This document shows, in pieces, positions 1-6,538 of a stretch of 8,786 nt of DNA (positions within the stretch are counted from its first letter, which is position 1; every line of letters begins with the position of its first letter). A program made the position numbers and the translations under genes. Under the pieces are notes generated by a model. That model was not told the origin of the DNA, searched no databases, and saw only the letters and a program-made list of their open reading frames with translations. The stretch is from JBFELO01 sp041552055 (GTDB lineage Bacteria > Acidobacteriota > Thermoanaerobaculia > Thermoanaerobaculales > Sulfomarinibacteraceae): assembly GCA_041552055.1 (NCBI GenBank), contig JBFELO010000180.1, positions 1 through 8,786 of the forward strand, in the 5' to 3' direction.

Positions 1-689
1 AGCGCACGACGATCGTCGGAGTGGCGTGCACCCGCCCGGCACCGTCCTGCTTCTGCACCGCCGTCGGGTGTGGGCCGACCTCGAGGCACGGCAGCGACGT
101 GTTGCTCACCGAGGTCGAACCTGAGGAGTTCCTCGTCGAGGCGATCAGCGACAGGGGGAGAGCCCTCGTCGATCGGTTCGCATCCCTGTTCCAGGAGGCC
201 GACGACTCCATACTGCAGGCGGCAACGGCGGTAACGGAGGCGGCGGAAGCGGCGCTGACGCGATCGATGGACCTCACCGGGGTCGGGGCACGTCTCCGGG
301 GAACGTTTGCCGACCCGTGTTGGCAGGCGATCGGCCGAGTCTGCCTCGGCTGCGGGGCCTGCGCCTACTCGTGCCCCTCCTGCCACTGCTTCGATCTGAT
401 CGACGACGGCGGTCCCTCGTCGGGCTCCCGCATCAGGCTTTGGGACTGCTGCGCCTTCCCCACGTTCACCGTTCACGCCTCGAGCCACAACCCGCGGCCC
501 GACCAACCGACCAGGTATCGCCAGCGGGTGTTGCACAAACTGAGCTACTTCCCGGACCGGTTCGGGGTCCCGATGTGCGTCGGCTGTGGGCGCTGCGGTT
601 TGCTGTGCCCGGTCGGCCAGGATCTGTACGAGTCCGCGGCGGAGCTCGTGGCGCCGCAGCACGACGCGCAGTCGGCGGAGAGGCCGTAG
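1..689 (+). CDS. 4Fe-4S dicluster protein, AsrA / sulfhydrogenase-beta / FlxB type (5' partial)
   Basis: This is an electron-transfer subunit that probably passes electrons between the FAD/NAD(P)H protein encoded next door and a catalytic partner. Two complete [4Fe-4S] motifs are visible: CLGCGACAYSCP (nt 342-377) and CVGCGRCGLLCP (nt 576-611), each CxxCxxCxxxCP. Before them comes the stretch ACTRPAPSCFCTAVG followed by GSDVLLTEV, which is the characteristic N-terminal half of the anaerobic sulfite reductase A / sulfhydrogenase beta family. A GTG at 21 could serve as a start, but the frame is open to the left edge (reading RTTIVG just before it) and the family usually has well over 100 more N-terminal residues. 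I therefore treat the gene as truncated by the window, first full codon at nt 3. The stop is TAG at 687-689, and the next ATG follows after 3 nt, so the two are coupled. The exact family name within AsrA/HydB/FlxB is uncertain; the Fe-S role is secure. Confidence 0.88.
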   Translation, partial: RTTIVGVACTRPAPSCFCTAVGCGPTSRHGSDVLLTEVEPEEFLVEAISDRGRALVDRFASLFQEADDSILQAATAVTEAAEAALTRSMDLTGVGARLRGTFADPCWQAIGRVCLGCGACAYSCPSCHCFDLIDDGGPSSGSRIRLWDCCAFPTFTVHASSHNPRPDQPTRYRQRVLHKLSYFPDRFGVPMCVGCGRCGLLCPVGQDLYESAAELVAPQHDAQSAERP

Positions 690-692
690 GCG

Positions 693-1526
693 ATGGAGAA
701 TCCCTACCTCCCTCGCCTGGTCAGGATCGCCGAGCTGAGGGACGAGACCCCCGACGTCCGGACGCTGCGGCTCGATTTCGTCGAACCGGAAGTTGCCGAG
801 AGCTTTGCGTTCAAACCGGGTCAGTTCGGTCTGTTCTCGGCTTTCGGTGAGGGTGAGTGCACGTTCTGCATCTGCTCGTCGCCGACTCGTGGCCCTCAGT
901 TCGAGTGCAGCTTCAAGCTCGTCGGCAAGGTCACCACCGCCCTGCGCGAGTGTGACGTCGGGGATCTGATCGGTTTTCGGGGGCCGTACGGCAACTGGTT
1001 CCCGGTCGATGACATGAGGGGCAAGAACCTGGTCTTCGTCGGCGGAGGGATCGGCATGGCTCCGGTGCGGTCGATTGTCGACTTCTGTCTCGACAATCGG
1101 GACGAGTACGGCGACATGACCATCCTGAACGGCGCCCGCACGGCGTCCGATCTCGTCTACAAGCGGGAGTCGGCGGAGTGGGAGCGGCGCGACGACGTGC
1201 GAGTTGTCAAGACCGTCGACCCTGGTGGCAAGGAGCCGGGCTGGGACGGTCGCGTCGGGCTGATCCCTCCGGTGCTCGAGGATATGGCGCCGCACACCGA
1301 CGACGCCGTGGTGATCGTGTGCGGCCCACCGATCATGTTGAAATTCACGCTGATCTCGCTCGACAAGCTCGGTTTCGAGCGCGATCAGATTGTCACGACC
1401 TTGGAAAACCGGATGAAGTGCGGCGTGGGGAAGTGTGGACGCTGCAACGTCGGGCCGATGTACGTGTGCACAGACGGCCCCGTTGTCACGGCGGCGCAGC
1501 TCGAGGCACTTCCCGCGGACCTGTAA
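693..1526 (+). CDS. FAD/NAD(P)H-binding oxidoreductase with C-terminal [2Fe-2S], AsrB / sulfhydrogenase-gamma / FlxA type
   Basis: Flavoprotein diaphorase of 277 aa, a usual length for the family; it most likely oxidises NADH or NADPH and feeds electrons to the upstream 4Fe-4S subunit (or runs in reverse). Residues ~1-100 form the ferredoxin-reductase beta-barrel, with FKPGQF (40-45) and the FAD-contacting stretch FCICSSP (58-64). Residues ~110-235 form the nucleotide-binding domain, with GGGIGMAPVRS (117-127) and the typical VCGPPIM (209-215). The C-terminus carries a dihydroorotate-dehydrogenase-electron-transfer type [2Fe-2S] motif: C243-x4-C248-x2-C251-x7-C259. The start ATG is preceded by GGAGAGG at 677-683. 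It sits 3 nt after the upstream stop and 13 nt before the next gene, so it is clearly co-transcribed. In family members this subunit always pairs with an AsrA/HydB-like partner, as here. NADH versus NADPH preference cannot be read from sequence alone. Confidence 0.9.
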   Translation: MENPYLPRLVRIAELRDETPDVRTLRLDFVEPEVAESFAFKPGQFGLFSAFGEGECTFCICSSPTRGPQFECSFKLVGKVTTALRECDVGDLIGFRGPYGNWFPVDDMRGKNLVFVGGGIGMAPVRSIVDFCLDNRDEYGDMTILNGARTASDLVYKRESAEWERRDDVRVVKTVDPGGKEPGWDGRVGLIPPVLEDMAPHTDDAVVIVCGPPIMLKFTLISLDKLGFERDQIVTTLENRMKCGVGKCGRCNVGPMYVCTDGPVVTAAQLEALPADL

Positions 1527-1539
1527 CGAGGGGGTCGCG

Positions 1540-2307
1540 ATGGCCACTAGCACGATCGACATCGAGAGCACGCCGGAGTTGGCGCCGGACACAGTCCCGA
1601 TCTTCGTCATGGGACGCCGGTTCGAGGTGCCCTCGAGCCTGACCATACAAAAGGCGCTGGAGTTTGCCGGCTACCAGCTGATTCGCGGCTGCGGCTGCCG
1701 AGGGGGCATCTGCGGTGCCTGCGCGACGGTCTACCGCAGGCCAGACAGTCACAAGGTCGAGGTCGGACTGGCGTGCCAGACCGTGGTCGAGCCGGACATG
1801 TACCTCACGCAGGTTCCGTTCTTTCCGGCCAACCGGGCCGACTACCGTCTCGACGAGCTCAAGCCGTTTGGTGCGACCGTGGCCGAGCTCTATCCCGAGA
1901 TCTTCAAATGCGTTGGTTGCAACACGTGCACCCGCAGCTGCCCCATGGACATCGACGTGATGGAGTACATGGCCCGGGCCATGCGCGGCGACATCACCGC
2001 CGCCGCGAATCTGACGTTGAGCTGCGTGATGTGCGGGATCTGCGCGGCGCGGTGCCCTGGGGAGACCGTGCAGTACAACGTCGCCATCCTGTGCCGACGC
2101 CTGTACGGGAAGTACATCGTGCCGCGGGCGAAGCACCTCGAGGAACAGGTTCGAAACATCGAGGCGGGAGCGTTCGAAACCGGCCTGCGCGAGATCATGG
2201 CGATGGATAAGGAACGGCTGCGCGAGCTGTACAAAGAACGCCAGATCGAGCCCGAGGCCGCGCCCGAGGACTGGGTTCCGGACGATACCGGCCAGCTCGG
2301 GAACTGA
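1540..2307 (+). CDS. Iron-sulfur subunit: N-terminal [2Fe-2S] ferredoxin plus two [4Fe-4S], SdhB/FrdB/TfrB-HdrC-like
   Basis: Predicted electron relay of 255 aa between the diaphorase pair and the flavoprotein encoded next. Residues ~18-95 are a plant-type/SdhB-like [2Fe-2S] domain with C53-x4-C58-x2-C61 and the fourth ligand C79 (LACQT); C51 is an extra cysteine. Residues ~120-180 hold two full [4Fe-4S] motifs, C124-C127-C130-C134P and C162-C165-C168-C172P. The domain order matches fumarate reductase/succinate dehydrogenase iron-sulfur subunits, but both C-terminal motifs look like regular four-cysteine sites, nearer to HdrC, rather than the SdhB [4Fe-4S]+[3Fe-4S] pattern. There is no CCG domain after them, unlike thiol:fumarate reductase TfrB; the last ~75 residues are charged and helical. 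The frame is open further upstream, to 1435, but ATG 1540 is chosen because it follows a purine-rich SD (GAGGGGG, 1528-1534), begins just after the previous stop at 1526, and gives a normal N-terminus. Confidence 0.87.
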   Translation: MATSTIDIESTPELAPDTVPIFVMGRRFEVPSSLTIQKALEFAGYQLIRGCGCRGGICGACATVYRRPDSHKVEVGLACQTVVEPDMYLTQVPFFPANRADYRLDELKPFGATVAELYPEIFKCVGCNTCTRSCPMDIDVMEYMARAMRGDITAAANLTLSCVMCGICAARCPGETVQYNVAILCRRLYGKYIVPRAKHLEEQVRNIEAGAFETGLREIMAMDKERLRELYKERQIEPEAAPEDWVPDDTGQLGN

Positions 2308-2326
2308 TCAGAGACCGGAGGTTGCC

Positions 2327-3994
2327 ATGCCGTACACGTCCGACCTCAAGCAACTCATCAGGGTCGTCGAGAGGACCCGCCCCGCGCGCGCGGAACGCAA
2401 GCGCAAGGGCGAGGAGTACCCGAGCCTGTCGCTCGATGAGCGCGACAGTCGCCTCAAGGATTTCCATCCGGACGCGAAGGAGGGCTCCCGCACGCCGATC
2501 CGCGTCGGTCCGAGCAAGGGCTACGCCATCTCGCCCGAGATCGTCTCGCTACTCGAGGCTCGGAGCCGGGTCGACCCCGACCGTGTCGATCTCTCCCGGT
2601 GGGACCACGAGACCGACGTCCTGGTCATCGGCGGCGGCGGTGCCGGCACCTCGGCCGCGCTGACGGCGCTCCACACCGGCGCGAACGTGCTGATCGCCAC
2701 CAAGCTGAGGCACGGCGACGCCAACACCATGATGGCCGAGGGCGGCATCCAGGCTGCCACCAAGGGATGGAAGGACTCGCCGTACGACCACTACCTCGAC
2801 GTCCTCGGGGGCGGGCACTTCAAGAACGATCCGGAGCTCGTCTACACCCTCGTCACCGAGGCCCCGTCGGCCCTGAAGTGGCTCGAGGATCTGGGCGCCA
2901 TGTTCAGCAAGCACCCGGACGGCACCCTTGCCACCCTCCACGGAGGCGGCACATCGCGCCGCCGGATGCACTACGCCGCCGACATCACCGGTGCCGAGAT
3001 CATGCGCACCGTGCGCGACGAAGCCCGCAGTTGCAGCGTCAAGGTACTCGAGTTCTCACCCGCGGTCGAGCTCGTCCTCGACGAGCACGGTGCCTGTGCC
3101 GGAGCGCTCCTGTTCGACCTCGAGACCGAGGAGTACTTCGTCGTCCGAGCCAAGGCCGTCGTGCTGGCGACCGGCGGTTCCGGCCGTCTCCACCTCCAGG
3201 GCTTCATGACCACCAACCACTACGGCGCGACCGGCGATGGCCTGATCCTCGCCTACCGGGCCGGAGTGCAGCTCAACTTCCTGCACACGGTCCAGTACCA
3301 CCCCACCGGGGCGGTGTTTCCCGAGCAGGCCGAAGGTCTGCTGATCACCGAGAAGTTCCGCGGCGCCGGTGCGAACATCCTCAACGTCGACGGCGAGCAG
3401 TTCGTCAACGAGCGCGAGCCGCGCGATGTCGAGAGTGCGTCGTTCATCCGCGAGTGCACCGAGATCGGCAAAGGCGTCCCGACGCCCACCGGCAAGGTCG
3501 GCGTCTGGCTTGACAGCCCGATGATCGACCTGGTGCTCGGCGAAGGGACCGTCCGACGAGAGTTTCCCGGCAAGTGGACCCTGTTCAACCGCTACGGGAT
3601 CGATATCGCGGCCGAGCCGATGCTCGTCTACCCCACGCTTCACTACCAGAACGGCGGCATCGAGTTCAACAACAAGGGCGAGACCGCGGTGCCCGGGCTG
3701 TTCGCCGCGGGCGAGGTCACCGGCGGAATTCATGGGGAAAACCGTCTCATGGGAAACTCGCTGCTCGACATCCTCGTCTTCGGACGAATCGCCGGACGCA
3801 CGGCGGGCGAGTACGCTGTCGGGTCATGGCGTGACGGGCAGCTCACTCTGGACCATGTACAGCGCTACCACGACGAGCTCGATTCAGAGGGAATCAACAC
3901 CGATCGCGTCGCCCCGATGCTGCTGCCCGACTACTCCAACCCCGAGGTTCGGGACCGCCAGCTCACCACGTCGTACGTCGGGACGGTGAGGTAG
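2327..3994 (+). CDS. Soluble SdhA/FrdA-like FAD-binding flavoprotein (putative fumarate reductase catalytic subunit)
   Basis: Predicted catalytic subunit of 555 aa in the succinate dehydrogenase/fumarate reductase/L-aspartate oxidase superfamily. The dinucleotide fold is G102-x-G104-x-x-G107, with a second FAD stretch ATGGSG (281-286) and LFAAGEVTGGIHGENRLMGN (458-477). Residues matching E. coli FrdA catalytic positions are all present: H325 (YHPTG), T341/E342 (ITEK), R366 (PRD), H439 (TLHYQNGG) and R473 (ENRL). The covalent-FAD histidine is replaced by N133 (NTMMAEGG), so FAD is probably non-covalent. A ~95-residue charged N-terminal extension precedes the FAD fold, and only ~80 residues follow R473, so most of the usual C-terminal helical domain is missing. 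There is no signal peptide or membrane segment: cytoplasmic. The start is set by GGAGG at 2317-2321, 5 nt before ATG, 19 nt after the Fe-S gene. An L-aspartate oxidase role is unlikely given the Fe-S neighbours. Fumarate as substrate is inferred from residues, not proven. Confidence 0.88.
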   Translation: MPYTSDLKQLIRVVERTRPARAERKRKGEEYPSLSLDERDSRLKDFHPDAKEGSRTPIRVGPSKGYAISPEIVSLLEARSRVDPDRVDLSRWDHETDVLVIGGGGAGTSAALTALHTGANVLIATKLRHGDANTMMAEGGIQAATKGWKDSPYDHYLDVLGGGHFKNDPELVYTLVTEAPSALKWLEDLGAMFSKHPDGTLATLHGGGTSRRRMHYAADITGAEIMRTVRDEARSCSVKVLEFSPAVELVLDEHGACAGALLFDLETEEYFVVRAKAVVLATGGSGRLHLQGFMTTNHYGATGDGLILAYRAGVQLNFLHTVQYHPTGAVFPEQAEGLLITEKFRGAGANILNVDGEQFVNEREPRDVESASFIRECTEIGKGVPTPTGKVGVWLDSPMIDLVLGEGTVRREFPGKWTLFNRYGIDIAAEPMLVYPTLHYQNGGIEFNNKGETAVPGLFAAGEVTGGIHGENRLMGNSLLDILVFGRIAGRTAGEYAVGSWRDGQLTLDHVQRYHDELDSEGINTDRVAPMLLPDYSNPEVRDRQLTTSYVGTVR

Positions 3995-4002
3995 GCAGAG
4001 CG

Positions 4003-4090
4003 AAAACCCGTCTCCGTCTCCGTGCCCGAAACTCCGTTCTCATGGGTATGGACGATCGGAGACGGAGACGGGCACGGAGACGGAGACGGG
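4003..4090 (-). terminator. Possible intrinsic terminator of the leftward der-mglA-merR operon
   Basis: Reading leftward after the merR stop, a perfect 22-bp GC-rich stem (arms 4069-4090 and 4007-4028, 40-nt loop) is followed at once by TTTT (complement of 4003-4006). On the plus strand no T-run follows the stem, so it fits a minus-strand terminator better than one for the rightward redox operon. The long loop and short T-run make this tentative. A smaller 7-bp hairpin (4098-4104 with 4118-4124, 13-nt loop) lies between it and the merR stop. Confidence 0.45.
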
Positions 4091-4092
4091 AA
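4007..4092. repeat. 22-bp perfect inverted repeat overlapping a tandem 18-bp direct repeat
   Basis: The left arm 4007-4028 is the exact reverse complement of 4069-4090. The right side is itself duplicated: 4057-4074 and 4075-4092 are head-to-tail copies matching at 17 of 18 positions, each built on a GGAGAC/CGGAGA 6-nt period. The left arm can therefore pair with the distal copy over 22 bp or with the proximal copy over 16 bp (4007-4022 with 4057-4072, 34-nt loop). It lies wholly in the 134-bp gap between two convergent genes. It may be a dispersed intergenic repeat of this genome; only a genome search would tell. Confidence 0.8.
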
Positions 4093-4128
4093 CTCCCCGA
4101 GAGTCGAGTCAGCCCAAACTCTCGTGGA

Positions 4129-4617
4129 TCACTCCGGGTTGAGGTCGGCAATGATCTTGGCGACCTCCTCGCGGACATCCTTGAGCGTCGTGAGCAACGG
4201 CCCGCCGCGCTCGGCGGTGGTTTTATCCGCTTTCGCGGCGGTCTTGCGCTTGGCCGCGGGCGCCGCCTTCCCCTTGTCGGCCGACGACTTCTTCTCAGCA
4301 GTCTTCGCCGCCTCCTCATCGGGCAGAGTCGGCACCTTCGGTGTCGGCAGCTTGCCCTCGTCCTGGAGTGCGTTGATCCGCTTGCGGGCACCCGCGATGG
4401 TGAGACCCTCGTCGAACAGTAACCGCCTGATCTCGAGAATCACCTCCACCTGGTCGCGCGAGTAGAGCCGCTGACCGGTCCCGCTCTTCGCCGCCTCCAG
4501 CTGGGCAAACTCCGTGCCCCAGAAGCGCAGCATGTACGGCTGCACGTTGGCAACCTTGCACACCTCGTTGAGCTTGAAGAACTCCTGATCCTCAGGAACT
4601 GCCGCCTGGTCCGCCAT
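4129..4617 (-). CDS. MerR-family transcriptional regulator with Lys/Ala-rich tail
   Basis: DNA-binding protein of 162 aa. Residues 13-82 match the MerR winged-helix domain: FFKLNEVCKVANVQPYMLRFW (helix-turn-helix), a wing containing GQRLYSRDQVEVILEIRRLL, and a C-terminal GLTIAGARKRI helix. Residues ~88-138 are low-complexity Lys/Ala/Pro, resembling a histone-H1-like basic linker, and 141-158 form a short amphipathic helix that may dimerise. No effector-binding domain or metal-binding cysteine cluster is visible, so the ligand and target are unknown. It is the last gene of the leftward operon. Its ATG lies inside the 3' end of the MglA-like gene (26-bp overlap, different frame) and is preceded by a perfect GGAGGA 5 nt upstream, indicating translational coupling. 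The stop is TGA at 4131-4129, with the inverted-repeat terminator candidate just beyond. Confidence 0.88.
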   Translation of the reverse strand: MADQAAVPEDQEFFKLNEVCKVANVQPYMLRFWGTEFAQLEAAKSGTGQRLYSRDQVEVILEIRRLLFDEGLTIAGARKRINALQDEGKLPTPKVPTLPDEEAAKTAEKKSSADKGKAAPAAKRKTAAKADKTTAERGGPLLTTLKDVREEVAKIIADLNPE

Positions 4618-6529
4618 ACTCGTCCTCCGACGCCGGAGTGAGCGTCAATCTCAGCTGCAGGGTAACACGGCGGTTGCCCACCCAGGAACCCGGTACGGGA
4701 ACCTCGATGTCGAGCGCGCGTACTTGTCCGGACTCGGCAATGGCTCCGGTGCCCTGGAGGCGCAGATGGAGCTGGTTGTCGTCCACCCGGACGATACCGT
4801 CCTGCGGCTGCTCGGCGCGCGCCAGCACCGGAACGGCGGTCGACTTCGCCTCGGGCTCTGCGATCGCGAAGGGATCGCCCCGGCCGATCGTCACCGGTAT
4901 TCGGTCGGACGGCTCGTCGAAGAAGGGACCGTCATGCACTCCGGCACCGGAGACCTCTCGATGACCCACAGGGGTCGGCGTCGCAGGTTTCGGAGTCGCG
5001 AGCCTGGAGACAACGGGCTCTGCGTCCGCCGGTTCCGGGAGCTCGGTGTTGACAGTCTCCCCACTTTCGTCTCCAGACGCCGGGGACGCTGCCCCGGTTT
5101 CGTCCGCCTCGGGGGCCCTGCGGCCCAACACTTTCGCCATCAGTGCATCCACGCTGCCGACCCGGGAAGCGGGACCCGCCTCGGTAGCCGGCGGCGTCAC
5201 CCCGGCAGCCGCTTGAGCGCCATAACCGGCCTCGTGAGGATCCGCCGGCGCGGCGGGTGGGAGCACCGCCTCGCCGCCTGCAGGCGCACCTTCCGGCGCG
5301 CTGGGCTCGGCGTCCTCGAACGGATCGAGATCCGGGGGGCCTTTCTCCGGTTCGGCGACGTCAGAGTCAACACCGAAGGCGAAGTCCTCGTCGATCGCGC
5401 CGTCGAAGGATGCCGCCACCCGATCGACATCCGTCGGCTCGTCAGCGAACGGCGTCGCCCCTCCCACCTCCGACTCGAAGTCCGGAATGTTGGCGACCTG
5501 CGGGGGCACGGGTTCCGGGGGTCGAGCCACGGGCGGGTCCAGTGGGGACGGCTGCAGCGGACGTTCGCGTACGCTGGTGGGCTCGTCGGGGAGCGTCGGG
5601 CGTTCTGATTCGCCGGCCGCCGCCATCGCGCTCGAGATGAAGCCGCCCGGGCGACCGACCGTCGTCTTGTTGGCCTCGTCTTCCGGGACCCCGGAGTTGG
5701 GCCCCATCGAGTACACACCGGTCGTGATCTCGTCCGGACTCGACATGAACTGGAACGGGCTCGGCTCGTCGCCGGCCGGAGACGCGGCCACCGGTGGAGG
5801 CGAAGGTGGCGGTCCCGCTTCGGCAGCCGCCGCTGGCGGCGGCATCACGGGCGACACCGGCGGCGGCTGCTCCGACGCTGCCGGCGCCTCATCGTCCAGC
5901 AGCGGGGCGGGCGCCTCGAGATCGGTCGCAGCCGCAACGGGCTCATAGCGCTCGCGGAGCGATCTCATGACCAGCTTGACGATGCCCTCGAGCGTCTCCT
6001 GCACGCCGACTCCCTCCGTGGCAATGGCCTCGAAGAACGGCGCGCTGAAGGGGTTCAACCCACCGTCCATGTCCTCGATGGTGATGAGATCGTTAAGGTC
6101 GCGCTTGTTGAACTGGATGACGTGAGGGAACTTCCCGAGCTCGACCCCCTGCAACAGGAGGTTTTCCTTGAGGTTATCGAGCGAGTCGATGTTCGATTGC
6201 CGCATCGTCGCCTGTGAGTCACCGACGAAGACGACGCCGTCCGCACCGCGGAGCACCAGCTGGCGTGTCGAGTTGTAGTGCACCTGGCCGGGAACGGTGT
6301 ACAGCTGGAGCGTCACGTCCATTCCCCGGATAGTCCCGATGTCCAACGGCAGCAGGTCGAAGAAGATCGTCCTGTCACCCTCGGTGGACAACGAGATCAT
6401 CTTGCCGCGCTGCCCGCCCTCGAAGTGGTCGTGAATCCACTGCAGGTTTGTGGTCTTTCCGCACAGACCCGGACCGTAGTACACGATCTTGGCGTTGAGT
6501 TTTCGCAAAGCGTAGTTGAAAAAAACCAT
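4592..6529 (-). CDS. MglA-like Ras-superfamily GTPase fused to a long disordered tail
   Basis: 645 aa, against ~195 for stand-alone MglA. Residues 1-195 match MglA throughout: P-loop GPGLCGKTT (19-27), the intrinsic arginine R53 in GDRTIFF, the MglA-specific YTVPGQ switch II (77-82, with T78 in place of Asp and catalytic Q82), and NKRD (141-144). These fall at the same numbering as Myxococcus MglA, so GTP hydrolysis is expected. MglA sets cell polarity and motility; the role here is inferred. Residues ~200-575 are Pro/Ala/Glu/Asp-rich, with no predicted fold, and carry repeated DEP[TS] motifs. Residues ~577-632 look beta-rich (LHLRLQGTG... VTLQLRLTLTP) and may be a small folded end domain. 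No MglB/roadblock gene lies beside it. It starts 9 nt after der, whose TGA overlaps its SD (GAGGG, 6536-6540), so it is coupled to der; its end overlaps merR. Confidence 0.88.
   Translation of the reverse strand: MVFFNYALRKLNAKIVYYGPGLCGKTTNLQWIHDHFEGGQRGKMISLSTEGDRTIFFDLLPLDIGTIRGMDVTLQLYTVPGQVHYNSTRQLVLRGADGVVFVGDSQATMRQSNIDSLDNLKENLLLQGVELGKFPHVIQFNKRDLNDLITIEDMDGGLNPFSAPFFEAIATEGVGVQETLEGIVKLVMRSLRERYEPVAAATDLEAPAPLLDDEAPAASEQPPPVSPVMPPPAAAAEAGPPPSPPPVAASPAGDEPSPFQFMSSPDEITTGVYSMGPNSGVPEDEANKTTVGRPGGFISSAMAAAGESERPTLPDEPTSVRERPLQPSPLDPPVARPPEPVPPQVANIPDFESEVGGATPFADEPTDVDRVAASFDGAIDEDFAFGVDSDVAEPEKGPPDLDPFEDAEPSAPEGAPAGGEAVLPPAAPADPHEAGYGAQAAAGVTPPATEAGPASRVGSVDALMAKVLGRRAPEADETGAASPASGDESGETVNTELPEPADAEPVVSRLATPKPATPTPVGHREVSGAGVHDGPFFDEPSDRIPVTIGRGDPFAIAEPEAKSTAVPVLARAEQPQDGIVRVDDNQLHLRLQGTGAIAESGQVRALDIEVPVPGSWVGNRRVTLQLRLTLTPASEDEYGGPGGSS
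4623..4628 (-). promoter_or_regulatory. Shine-Dalgarno of the merR gene, embedded in the upstream coding region
   Basis: Reads GGAGGA on the minus strand, 5 nt before the merR ATG at 4617. It lies within the last codons of the MglA-like gene and supports the overlapping start rather than a shorter product. Confidence 0.75.
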
Positions 6530-6538
6530 GACGCGCCC

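Noticed and set aside
21..23. GTG as the true start of the first gene
   Set aside because: The frame is open to the window edge and the AsrA/HydB family needs a much longer N-terminal region before the ACTxPxxxCFC motif.
2599..3513. 304-residue Arg/His-rich frame inside the flavoprotein gene
   Set aside because: It overlaps an SdhA-like frame with intact catalytic motifs; composition is typical of a frame-shifted GC-rich gene.
3481..3540. Possible loss of the catalytic arginine of the flavoprotein at VWLDSP, where FrdA has YLDLR
   Set aside because: On counting through E. coli FrdA, the catalytic R287 lies in the GPRD motif instead, and that is conserved here as EPRD (R366).
4724..5948. Long rightward open frames (4724-5608 and 5487-5948) opposite the GTPase tail
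   Set aside because: They lie antisense to a frame whose start, SD and MglA domain are certain. The products are Arg/Gly/Ser-rich low complexity without motifs, as expected from GC-rich shadow frames over a Pro/Ala-rich coding stretch.
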